Below, one piece after another: positions 1-4,554 of a stretch of DNA of 5,537 nucleotides. Both the position numbers and the translations under genes were made by a program. Location of the stretch: positions 1 through 5,537 of the forward strand of contig USFU01000112.1 of NCBI GenBank assembly GCA_900554135.1, given 5' to 3'. Positions within the stretch are counted from its first letter, which is position 1. Each line of letters begins with the position of its first letter. Source of the stretch: an uncultured Collinsella sp. Its GTDB lineage: Bacteria; Actinomycetota; Coriobacteriia; Coriobacteriales; Coriobacteriaceae. The notes under the pieces were generated by a model. That model ran no database searches. It was given only the letters and a program-made list of their open reading frames with translations, and was not told the DNA's origin.

Positions 1-9
1 GGCGATTGT

Positions 10-50
10 GCGCTCGTCCGGTCCCGTAAGGGCCCTCTCCGGACGTGCGT
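10..50. repeat. Strong hairpin at the left edge, role unknown
   Basis: A 7-bp perfect stem, CGTCCGG (15-21) with CCGGACG (39-45), is extended outward by 10-13 with 47-50 across a T-T mismatch (one G-U pair). It encloses a small CCC-GTAA-GGG hairpin (23-32). No T-run follows on the + strand, so it is not a classical terminator. It may be the end of a structured RNA or of the transcription unit to the left, which lies outside the window. Confidence 0.45.
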
Positions 51-138
51 CTTGACGAGTTCTATTATCCATAAATGCAACCAAATGTGAAGCCTATTAG
101 GAATGATTTTTAATAAAACAATTTTGAGATATGAAGAT

Positions 139-152
139 GTTGATTGATTAAC
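139..152. promoter_or_regulatory. Operator-like dyad 1 upstream of the alcohol dehydrogenase
   Basis: GTTGA-TTGA-TTAAC is an imperfect dyad of 5-bp arms around 4 bp, in the AT-rich leader. Together with the near copy at 203-216 it suggests a two-site operator for a repressor or activator of the downstream operon. No regulator gene lies in the window. The site assignment is inference. Confidence 0.3.
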
Positions 153-183
153 GATTGGCAAGCCGTCTTTGACCGCCGCTGAG

Positions 184-189
184 TACAAT
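184..189 (+). promoter_or_regulatory. Possible -10 box for the alcohol dehydrogenase operon
   Basis: TACAAT matches the sigma-70 -10 consensus at 5 of 6 positions and lies 46 bp before the start codon. No good -35 box sits 16-18 bp upstream: TTGGCA at 155-160 is 23 bp away and TTGACC at 169-174 is 9 bp away. If real, the promoter is probably activator-dependent. The dyad at 203-216 would then fall just downstream of the transcription start, a usual place for a repressor. Confidence 0.3.
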
Positions 190-202
190 CGGTCGAGCAA
201 AT

Positions 203-216
203 GTTGACCTATCAAC
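203..216. promoter_or_regulatory. Operator-like dyad 2 upstream of the alcohol dehydrogenase
   Basis: GTTGA-CCTA-TCAAC has perfect 5-bp arms around 4 bp. It ends 7 bp before the AGGAG ribosome binding site (223-227). It has the same arms as dyad 1, apart from one C/T difference, and their centres are 64 bp apart. A bound protein or an mRNA hairpin here could block initiation. This is inference from symmetry and position. Confidence 0.35.
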
Positions 217-235
217 AAATATAGGAGTTTCCTTT

Positions 236-1456
236 ATGCATCTAGCCCGTCGTGCCTGGTGCCGAACATATCAGACGGTTTTTCGCATTGCATTGCCGAT
301 CCTGCCCTATACCGAGCCGCGCATTTTGGAGCATGCCGAGGATGTGCCCGCGGTGCTTCAAAAGCGCTCGATCCAGAAGGTCCTTATCGTGACAGACCCT
401 GGTATTGCACGTTTGGGGCTCACGGCACCACTCGAGCGTGCGCTTACGGCTCAGGGGATTGGCGTTACGGTCTATGCCGAGACGCGTGCGAACCCCACGG
501 TCTCGAATGTGGAGGAAGCGGCGGCGCTGTATCGCGAGAACGACTGCCGGGCCATTATCGGCTTTGGTGGAGGATCAGCCATGGACTGCGCCAAGGGTGT
601 GGGGGCGCGCATTGCGCAGCCAAACAAGCCCATCAACAAGATGCGTGGCCTGTTGCGCGTCCACCGTCTCCTGCCGCTACTTATTGCGGTTCCCACTACC
701 GCCGGTACGGGAAGCGAAGTCACGCTCGCGGCGGTAATTACCGATAACGAGACGCACTATAAATACCCCATTAACGACTTTGTGCTCATCCCGCGTTTTG
801 CGGTGCACGACCCCGAGTTTACGCGCGGGTTGCCGGCGTCCACCACGGGGCAGACGGGTATGGATGCCCTGACGCATGCTGTCGAGGCCTTTATCGGCCG
901 TAGCACCACGCCCTACACGCGCAAGATGGCGCGTCAGGCGGTCCAGCTCATCCGCGACAATTTGCTCGAGGCCTATGAGCATGGCGACGACATGCGTGCG
1001 CGCCGCAATATGCTTTCGGCGGCGTATAAGGCAGGCGTTGCGTTTACCCGCTCCTATGTCGGATATGTGCATGCCATCGCGCACAGTCTGGGCGGCCGAT
1101 ACGGAATTCCGCACGGTTTGGCCAACGCCATCATCCTGCCGCATATGCTTCGCGCCTATGGCGAAGCTGCTGTTCCCAAGCTCGCCGATCTCGCCCGCAT
1201 GGCCGGTATCGCGCCGGCTACCGCGCAGGACAGTCTTGCGGCCGAGGCCTTTATCGATTGGGTCGACCGCATGAACGAGGCCCTGGGAATCCCCAAATAT
1301 GTCTCGGGTATTCGCCGCTCCGATATTCCGCAAATGGCGGCCCATGCCGATGCCGAGGCCAATCCGCTGTATCCCGTTCCGCTTTTGATGGACCGCCTGG
1401 AGCTCGAGCATATGTACGAAGTTGTTGCAGGTGGTATGTTTGAGGACGAGAACTAG
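236..1456 (+). CDS. Iron-containing alcohol dehydrogenase (group III)
   Basis: A 406-residue protein, near the usual 380-400 of iron-dependent alcohol dehydrogenases. It should oxidise an alcohol to an aldehyde with NAD(P), or the reverse, in the cytoplasm. The Rossmann-like N-terminal half carries the nucleotide-binding GGGS (111-114) within GFGGGSAMDCAKG and the PTTAGTGSEVT segment (153-163). The helical C-terminal half carries the metal ligands: Asp210 and His214 in GMDALTHA, His279 in YVHAIAH, and His293 in IPHG, with the conserved His283 between. All are intact. The N-terminal 30 residues (CRTYQTVFRIALPILPYTEP) are longer than in FucO-type enzymes but look like those of other anaerobe homologues as I recall them. 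The start has AGGAG 8 bp upstream. It is the first gene of a two-gene operon with the aldehyde dehydrogenase. The alcohol cannot be named from sequence; the partner suggests a medium or long chain, or an aromatic substrate. Confidence 0.93.
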   Translation: MHLARRAWCRTYQTVFRIALPILPYTEPRILEHAEDVPAVLQKRSIQKVLIVTDPGIARLGLTAPLERALTAQGIGVTVYAETRANPTVSNVEEAAALYRENDCRAIIGFGGGSAMDCAKGVGARIAQPNKPINKMRGLLRVHRLLPLLIAVPTTAGTGSEVTLAAVITDNETHYKYPINDFVLIPRFAVHDPEFTRGLPASTTGQTGMDALTHAVEAFIGRSTTPYTRKMARQAVQLIRDNLLEAYEHGDDMRARRNMLSAAYKAGVAFTRSYVGYVHAIAHSLGGRYGIPHGLANAIILPHMLRAYGEAAVPKLADLARMAGIAPATAQDSLAAEAFIDWVDRMNEALGIPKYVSGIRRSDIPQMAAHADAEANPLYPVPLLMDRLELEHMYEVVAGGMFEDEN

Positions 1457-1464
1457 GAGGGTCC

Positions 1465-2844
1465 ATGAACACCGAGGAAATTGCGCGCATCGTCGGCGAT
1501 CAGCGCACCTACTTTAAGACGCACGCTACGTTTGATGTCGATGCTCGCCGCCGCGCACTGGTGCGCCTGCGCGATGCGGTTCGTGCGCACGAGGGCGATA
1601 TTGCCCATGCGCTTAAGACCGATTTGGGTAAGTCGCATGACGAGGCATATATGTGCGAGATCGGCACGTCGCTTTCCGAGATTCGCCATCAGATTGCTCA
1701 TGTGGCTCGATGGAGTCGTCCGCGACTGCGTCCGTGCGACCTTGCCAATGCCGTGAGCGTGTGCAAGACGCAAGCCGTGCCCTATGGCGTCACACTCATC
1801 ATGGCGCCCTGGAACTATCCATTTTTGTTGACGCTCGAGCCGCTCGCTGGCGCCCTTGCCGCGGGCAATACCGTGGTCATCAAGCCGAGTGCCTATGCGC
1901 CGGCTTCGAGCGCGGTGCTCAGGCAGATTTGCGAGAAAGCATTTGATCCGCGCCTGGTGACGGTCGTCGAAGGTGGGCGTGCCGAGAACGAGGCGTTGCT
2001 CGATGAATGCTGGGACAAGATCTTCTTTACCGGTAGTGTTCCGGTCGGCAAGCTCGTCATGGAGCGCGCGAGCAAAAACCTCACGCCCGTGACGCTTGAG
2101 CTGGGCGGAAAGAGTCCCTGCATCGTGGATGCGACGGCAAACTTGAAGGTCGCGGCACGACGTATCGCCTTTGGTAAATGGCTCAACGTGGGGCAGACCT
2201 GCGTGGCGCCCGACTACCTGCTGGTCGATATGCGCGTGCACGGTGAGCTGTTGGGCCTCATCAAGGAGGAGGTCCGTCGCATGTTTGGCGAGCACCCGCT
2301 CGACAACGAGGATTACGGGCATATCGTCAACGCCAAGCATTTCGCGCGCGTACGCGGGCTGATCGACCCCGATAAGGTTGTGCTGGGAGGCACGGCGCGC
2401 GAGTCGTCGCTCAAGATTGAACCGACGATCCTAGACGGCGTGGCGCCTGAGGACGCCGTGATGCAGGAGGAGATTTTCGGCCCCATCTTGCCGGTGCTGA
2501 CGTTTGAGAGCCTAGACGAGGCCAAGGCGTTTATTACGGATCGTCCGACGCCGCTGGCCCTGTATATCTTTAGCCAGGATCGCGCGGTTCAGCAGCGCTT
2601 TGTGCGTTACGTGCCCTTTGGCGGCGGCTGTGTTAACGATACCATCATGCATCTGGCTACGAGCCATATGGGCTTTGGCGGCATGGGTGCGAGCGGTATG
2701 GGGCAGTACCATGGCCGCGAGAGCTTCGATACGTTTAGCCACAAGAAGAGCATCGTGAACAAGGCAACGTGGCTGGACGTGCCGTTTCGGTATGCGCCCT
2801 ACGCAAGCTGGAAGCACAAATTCGTGCGCATGTTTGTACATTAG
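1465..2844 (+). CDS. Aldehyde dehydrogenase, ALDH3-like (fatty-aldehyde type)
   Basis: A 459-residue NAD(P)-dependent aldehyde dehydrogenase, oxidising an aldehyde to its carboxylic acid. Its length of about 460, against about 490-500 for most of the superfamily, and the architecture point to the ALDH3 class, which often takes medium- to long-chain or aromatic aldehydes. Visible active-site parts are Asn117 in APWNYPF, the FTGS motif (188-191), the general-base Glu212 in LELGGKSP, the catalytic Cys246 in NVGQTC, and the cofactor-binding Glu336 in EEIFGP. The C-terminal end (SWKHKFVRMFVH) is basic and amphipathic, in the place where ALDH3 members carry a tail. It has no clear membrane segment. 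The start is fixed by AGGAGGG (1455-1461), which overlaps the alcohol dehydrogenase stop codon, so translation is probably coupled. The pair would carry an alcohol through its aldehyde to the acid without releasing much toxic aldehyde. The substrate is unknown. Confidence 0.94.
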   Translation: MNTEEIARIVGDQRTYFKTHATFDVDARRRALVRLRDAVRAHEGDIAHALKTDLGKSHDEAYMCEIGTSLSEIRHQIAHVARWSRPRLRPCDLANAVSVCKTQAVPYGVTLIMAPWNYPFLLTLEPLAGALAAGNTVVIKPSAYAPASSAVLRQICEKAFDPRLVTVVEGGRAENEALLDECWDKIFFTGSVPVGKLVMERASKNLTPVTLELGGKSPCIVDATANLKVAARRIAFGKWLNVGQTCVAPDYLLVDMRVHGELLGLIKEEVRRMFGEHPLDNEDYGHIVNAKHFARVRGLIDPDKVVLGGTARESSLKIEPTILDGVAPEDAVMQEEIFGPILPVLTFESLDEAKAFITDRPTPLALYIFSQDRAVQQRFVRYVPFGGGCVNDTIMHLATSHMGFGGMGASGMGQYHGRESFDTFSHKKSIVNKATWLDVPFRYAPYASWKHKFVRMFVH

Positions 2845-2845
2845 G

Positions 2846-2889
2846 AAATGGCGGGTAATACGAACAAGTGTTCCTATTACCCGCCATTT
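2846..2889. terminator. Long hairpin after the dehydrogenase operon, possibly bidirectional terminator
   Basis: A perfect 15-bp inverted repeat, AAATGGCGGGTAATA (2846-2860) with its complement (2875-2889), continues after one C-C mismatch as GAAC/GTTC around an AAGT loop. It begins one base after the aldehyde dehydrogenase stop. The ends are A- and T-rich on both strands, so it could stop operon transcripts from the left and antisense transcripts from the right. The T-run is only three bases, so termination is likely but not certain. Confidence 0.6.
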
Positions 2890-2901
2890 ACGTTAGACTA
2901 C

Positions 2902-2911
2902 TGCTATGGGG
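2902..2911 (+). promoter_or_regulatory. Weak candidate -10 region for the small toxin gene
   Basis: TGCTAT (2902-2907), or the overlapping extended form TGC-TATGGG, lies in the same position relative to the shared GGGGTACGGATGG block as the clearer minus-strand -10 (TAAGAT) does on the other side. No convincing -35 box is seen at 16-18 bp. The call rests on symmetry, and the true start needs mapping. Confidence 0.25.
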
Positions 2912-2929
2912 TACGGATGGGCCAACTCC
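2908..2929 (+). repeat. Left copy of the inverted leader repeat
   Basis: Two adjacent blocks, GGGGTACGGATGG (2908-2920) and GCCAACTCC (2921-2929), each recur as exact reverse complements on the far side of the small toxin gene (3112-3124 and 3083-3091). The sense and antisense RNAs would therefore start with matching sequence. In one long toxin mRNA the two ends could pair with each other. Confidence 0.75.
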
Positions 2930-2946
2930 CTTTAGAAGGGAATTGG
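2922..2946. promoter_or_regulatory. Hairpin sequestering the toxin ribosome binding site
   Basis: CCAACTCCCTT (2922-2932) pairs with AAGGGAATTGG (2936-2946) around a TAG loop, giving ten pairs with one C-A mismatch. The AAGGGA ribosome binding site (2936-2941), 6 bp before the ATG, is wholly in the stem, so translation should be low unless the leader is processed or refolded. Read on the minus strand the mismatch becomes a G-U pair, so the antisense RNA forms the same hairpin more stably. Confidence 0.6.
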
Positions 2947-2947
2947 T

Positions 2948-3031
2948 ATGAACGTAAGCGATGTTATTTCGTTACTGGCGTTGTTAATCGCGGCTATCGA
3001 ACTCGGCCTGTTTATCGGCCGAATGAAATAG
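2948..3031 (+). CDS. 27-residue membrane peptide, holin-like type I toxin candidate
   Basis: The peptide begins MNVSDVISLL and ends LGLFIGRMK: a short polar head with Asp5, one hydrophobic stretch from about residue 6 to 24 (broken by Glu18), then a basic tail (Arg25, Lys27). This layout matches the small holin-like toxin peptides of Gram-positive bacteria (the Hol-Tox group), thought to insert in the membrane and be silenced by an antisense RNA. Support comes from the hidden ribosome binding site, the opposing promoter at 3126-3154, and the inverted leader repeats. The gene is 45% GC (38 of 84 bases, counted), visibly lower than the dehydrogenase genes to its left, and uses TTA for two of its leucines, so it may have been acquired, perhaps from Firmicutes. 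Toxicity is not shown. It could instead be a benign membrane peptide. Confidence 0.72.
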   Translation: MNVSDVISLLALLIAAIELGLFIGRMK

Positions 3032-3034
3032 CCG
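2991..3034. repeat. Nested stem over the toxin 3' half
   Basis: CGGCTAT (2991-2997) pairs with ATAGCCG (3028-3034), the latter spanning the toxin stop codon. Inside it TCGGCC (3003-3008) pairs with GGCCGA (3017-3022) around an 8-base loop. The toxin end is thus a folded RNA region on either strand, a plausible contact site between sense and antisense RNA. Confidence 0.4.
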
Positions 3035-3056
3035 CCCCCGCGTAAGCGAAGACGGC
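3031..3056. repeat. GNRA-capped hairpin just after the toxin stop
   Basis: GCCG (3031-3034) pairs with CGGC (3053-3056), then a 4x4 internal loop (CCCC against AAGA), then CGC/GCG closed by a GTAA tetraloop on the + strand. No T-run follows, so it is more likely an RNA-RNA contact or stability element than a terminator. It competes with the 2991-3034 stem for bases 3031-3034. Confidence 0.35.
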
Positions 3057-3082
3057 CACTTCTCACGATGAAAACGTGTATC

Positions 3083-3124
3083 GGAGTTGGCAAGACCCGC
3101 TGCAACGGGTGCCATCCGTACCCC
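3083..3124 (-). repeat. Right copy of the inverted leader repeat, with inserted hairpin
   Basis: Read on the minus strand this holds GGGGTACGGATGG, then a 20-base insert, then GCCAACTCC. The outer blocks are exact copies of those at 2908-2929. The insert contains a small hairpin, ACCCG (3095-3099) with CGGGT (3106-3110) around six bases, which the left copy lacks. Confidence 0.7.
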
Positions 3125-3125
3125 T

Positions 3126-3154
3126 ATCTTATCTGCAAGCGCTCTGTCTCGCAA
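3126..3154 (-). promoter_or_regulatory. Minus-strand promoter for the antisense RNA
   Basis: On the minus strand TTGCGA (3149-3154) and TAAGAT (3126-3131) are separated by exactly 17 bp. Each matches the sigma-70 consensus at 4 of 6 positions. It is the best-spaced promoter pair in the toxin locus, and no protein gene lies downstream of it on that strand. Confidence 0.5.
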
Positions 3155-3267
3155 GCGTTGCGGCGAGCGATTGAAAGACGCGGGCAGGATGAATTTGTGT
3201 CCGCACGAGTTCGTAGACTTCTCAATAAGGTTAAGCGCCGGTTTATCCGGCCGTTAGGGGAGTTGCC

Positions 3268-3594
3268 ATGTACGAGCCTTCACGTGTTCTTTTGTCGTTT
3301 CATATTGCAGGATTTCAATATGCCGACGGCGCTTTGGTCCTAGGCGATATTAAAGCGGGCGATAAACTGACGCTGTGCGCCGAGCGCGATAATCCCCATG
3401 ACCCCGAGGCGGTTGCGATTTATTACGGCAAGACCAAGCTCGGCTATGTTCCGGGAAACGAGGTCGGCCCGCTGTCCTTGATGATGTATTACGGTCACGA
3501 GGACGTATTTGAGGCCCGCGTGCAACAGGTTGCTCCCGAGCGCAGCCCGTGGCATCAGGTGCGCGTTGGACTCTACGTGGTGGATGCTCGCTAA
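3268..3594 (+). CDS. Stand-alone HIRAN-domain protein
   Basis: A 108-residue protein that is almost entirely one HIRAN domain. It opens with a strand bearing FHIAGFQYADG (11-21), then VLGDIKAGDKLTL, then the family core ERDNPHDPEAVAIYY (39-53) and KLGYVP (57-62), followed by a short helix and C-terminal strands. In the eukaryotic remodeller HLTF this domain binds free 3' DNA ends. In bacteria it occurs alone or next to nucleases and helicases, and its role is mostly unknown. No enzyme domain is present here, so it may act as a DNA-binding adaptor. The start has AGGGGAG (3256-3262) 5 bp upstream, and an in-frame TAA at 3232-3234 excludes a longer form. It forms a probable operon with the 59-residue gene 18 bp downstream. 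I could not find a convincing promoter before it. Confidence 0.85.
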   Translation: MYEPSRVLLSFHIAGFQYADGALVLGDIKAGDKLTLCAERDNPHDPEAVAIYYGKTKLGYVPGNEVGPLSLMMYYGHEDVFEARVQQVAPERSPWHQVRVGLYVVDAR

Positions 3595-3612
3595 TCGGTA
3601 AGGGAGACTGCC

Positions 3613-3792
3613 ATGTTTGATAACGATGATCTGTTTGATCTGGCAGACGATCCGTTTGAGTGGGATGTGCTACTCGATGACGATGAGTTGGAGCAGGACT
3701 GTAGAAAACGGCAGGATAAGAATGCCCAGGGTGACGCATCGAAAAAGCAAGACAAGCGCCGCCGTGGACTGTTCGGCGGGTTCTTTGGATAA
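3613..3792 (+). CDS. 59-residue charged protein with LFGGFFG tail, function unknown
   Basis: A short gene starting MFDNDDLFDLADD. Residues 1-30 are strongly acidic, many Asp and Glu with Phe, Leu and Trp between them. Residues 31-51 are basic and Lys/Arg-rich (RKRQDKNAQG, KKQDKRRRG), and the last residues are LFGGFFG. It has no membrane helix and no domain I recognise. The gene is supported by AGGGAG (3601-3606) 6 bp before the ATG, by 18-bp spacing from the HIRAN gene, and by codon use like the neighbours (GAT, CTG, CGC). The acidic head with aromatic anchors resembles a protein-binding or DNA-mimicking segment, and the glycine-phenylalanine end could be a docking motif. Both are guesses. 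It most likely works with the HIRAN protein. Confidence 0.7.
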   Translation: MFDNDDLFDLADDPFEWDVLLDDDELEQDCRKRQDKNAQGDASKKQDKRRRGLFGGFFG

Positions 3793-3812
3793 CTGCCGCA
3801 TCGCTGCGTCTG

Positions 3813-3818
3813 TATACT
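3813..3818 (+). promoter_or_regulatory. Likely -10 box for the phosphoesterase gene
   Basis: TATACT, 5 of 6 matches to the -10 consensus, is preceded by CTG and lies 41-46 bp before the chosen start codon, in the 66-bp gap after the charged-protein gene. The -35 region (TAACTG at 3790-3795) is poor. It suggests that the phosphoesterase is transcribed on its own. Confidence 0.4.
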
Positions 3819-3858
3819 TAGCACGAGTTGAACACGTTGCGAAATGAGGACAGAGACG

Positions 3859-4404
3859 ATGATGTGGTTTACCGCCGACCTGCACCTGGGCGATACGAAT
3901 ATCTTGCACGACATGGACCGGCCGTTTGGTTCGGTCGAGGAGATGAACCGCAAGGTCATCGATGCCATCAATGAGTGCGTGGCGGCGGATGACCGTCTCT
4001 ATATTCTGGGAGACTTTACGTATCGCTTGCCCATGGCGGAGGCGGTGCGCCTGCGCGAGCGTATTGCCTGTCAAAACGTGACGCTCATACGGGGCAACCA
4101 TGACGGCGACTGGGAAGATCCCAGCGCACCGCAGATTTGGGAAGACGTGCGCGATTATCTGGAGATTGCTCCCGGCTATGCCAAGGGCCATCGTCTGGTT
4201 ATGAGCCACTACCCCATGCTCAGCTGGAATGGCAAGGCGCGTGGTGCCATCATGCTGCACGGGCATATCCACAGCAGGGGAGACCGCACCAACGTACGCA
4301 ACCGCGACCGCGAACGCCCTATCTTTCGCTACGATGTCGGCCTCGACGCCAACGAGTACAAGCCCGTAAGCCGCGACCAAATCCTCGGCTTCTTCGGACT
4401 GTAA
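3859..4404 (+). CDS. Small calcineurin-like metallophosphoesterase
   Basis: A 181-residue single-domain enzyme with the full two-metal motif set: Asp7 and His9 in FTADLHLGD, Asp52 in ILGDFTY, Asn80 and His81 in IRGNHDGD, His117 in SHYP, and His136 and His138 in LHGHIH. It should hydrolyse a phosphoester with two metal ions (often Mn or Fe) in the cytoplasm. The size matches compact bacterial members, whose substrates are mostly unknown (nucleotide or phosphodiester cleavage is usual). ATG codons occur at 3844, 3859 and 3862. I chose 3859 because GAGGA (3846-3850) lies 8 bp before it, whereas 3844 has no good binding site and would overlap the site itself. The C-terminal part (RYDVGLDANEYKPVS) is the usual closing segment of the family. 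A terminator follows, so it looks monocistronic. Confidence 0.92.
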   Translation: MMWFTADLHLGDTNILHDMDRPFGSVEEMNRKVIDAINECVAADDRLYILGDFTYRLPMAEAVRLRERIACQNVTLIRGNHDGDWEDPSAPQIWEDVRDYLEIAPGYAKGHRLVMSHYPMLSWNGKARGAIMLHGHIHSRGDRTNVRNRDRERPIFRYDVGLDANEYKPVSRDQILGFFGL

Positions 4405-4422
4405 TTCTCGAACCGTCACACA

Positions 4423-4459
4423 AACCGCCACAAAGGGGACAGGCACCTTTGTGGCGGTT
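4423..4459. repeat. Perfect palindrome with GGGGACAGGCACC core (REP-like)
   Basis: AACCGCCACAAAGG (4423-4436) and its exact complement (4446-4459) form a 14-bp stem around nine bases. The loop side contains GGGGACAGGCACC (4435-4447), and GGCACC followed by a T-run appears again at 4485-4496. From memory this core recurs in dispersed intergenic repeats of several bacterial groups. That is unverified. It could be a REP-type element or simply an added terminator stem. Confidence 0.6.
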
Positions 4460-4461
4460 CT

Positions 4462-4496
4462 GGCGCCGTTGCCATTATGGCAGCGGCACCTTTTTT
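4462..4496 (+). terminator. Rho-independent terminator of the phosphoesterase gene
   Basis: Bases 4462-4474 pair with 4478-4490 (13 positions, one C-A mismatch, one G-U pair) around a TTA loop, immediately followed by six T's (4491-4496). This is a textbook intrinsic terminator on the + strand, 58 bp after the stop codon. Confidence 0.85.
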
Positions 4497-4522
4497 GTCC
4501 GTGCGGCGCGGTAGAGTGTAGT
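4495..4522 (+). promoter_or_regulatory. Weak candidate promoter for the DUF2130 gene
   Basis: TTGTCC (4495-4500) and TGTAGT (4517-4522) are 16 bp apart and each match consensus at 4 of 6 positions. The preceding terminator implies that a promoter should lie between 4497 and 4543, and this is the best pair I see there. Confidence 0.3.
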
Positions 4523-4554
4523 CGGTTGAAATTTGCGTCCATCGAGGAGCTGCT

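Larger units (their letters stand above)
2846..3120 (-). ncRNA. Candidate antisense RNA (antitoxin) opposite the toxin
   Basis: A minus-strand promoter at 3126-3154 would start an RNA near 3118-3120 that reads through the whole toxin gene and its leader. It would carry the ACCCG hairpin, the complement of the toxin coding region and ribosome binding site, and possibly end at the long hairpin (2846-2889) or earlier at the stable 2922-2946 stem. It would pair with the toxin mRNA and block translation or bring RNase III cleavage, as in known type I systems. The 3' end is a guess, and no expression evidence exists here. Confidence 0.4.

Noticed and set aside
1453..2340. A 295-residue minus-strand frame opposite the aldehyde dehydrogenase
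   Set aside because: It mirrors an intact enzyme gene, with no recognisable motif of its own and no suitable upstream signals.
2848..3045. A 65-residue + strand frame across the toxin region
   Set aside because: It starts inside the long hairpin, has no binding site, and is out of frame with the better supported 27-residue peptide.
3135..3162. GCAAGCG direct repeat and CGCAA-GCG-TTGCG hairpin
   Set aside because: It overlaps the minus-strand -35 region, and two 7-base copies are too short to claim an array. The hairpin has no T-run.
3068..3343. A 91-residue + strand reading frame starting MKTCIGVGKTRC, with a basic helix-like middle (ALRRAIERRGQDEF)
   Set aside because: It lacks a good ribosome binding site, its start lies in the antisense RNA leader, and its last 76 bases overlap the HIRAN gene out of frame. 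The middle (about 3140-3260) has fairly ordinary codons, so a remnant of an older gene cannot be fully excluded.
3844..3858. Upstream ATG start for the phosphoesterase (adds MRTET)
   Set aside because: No binding site precedes it, while GAGGA lies ideally placed for 3859. The added residues contribute nothing to the family fold.
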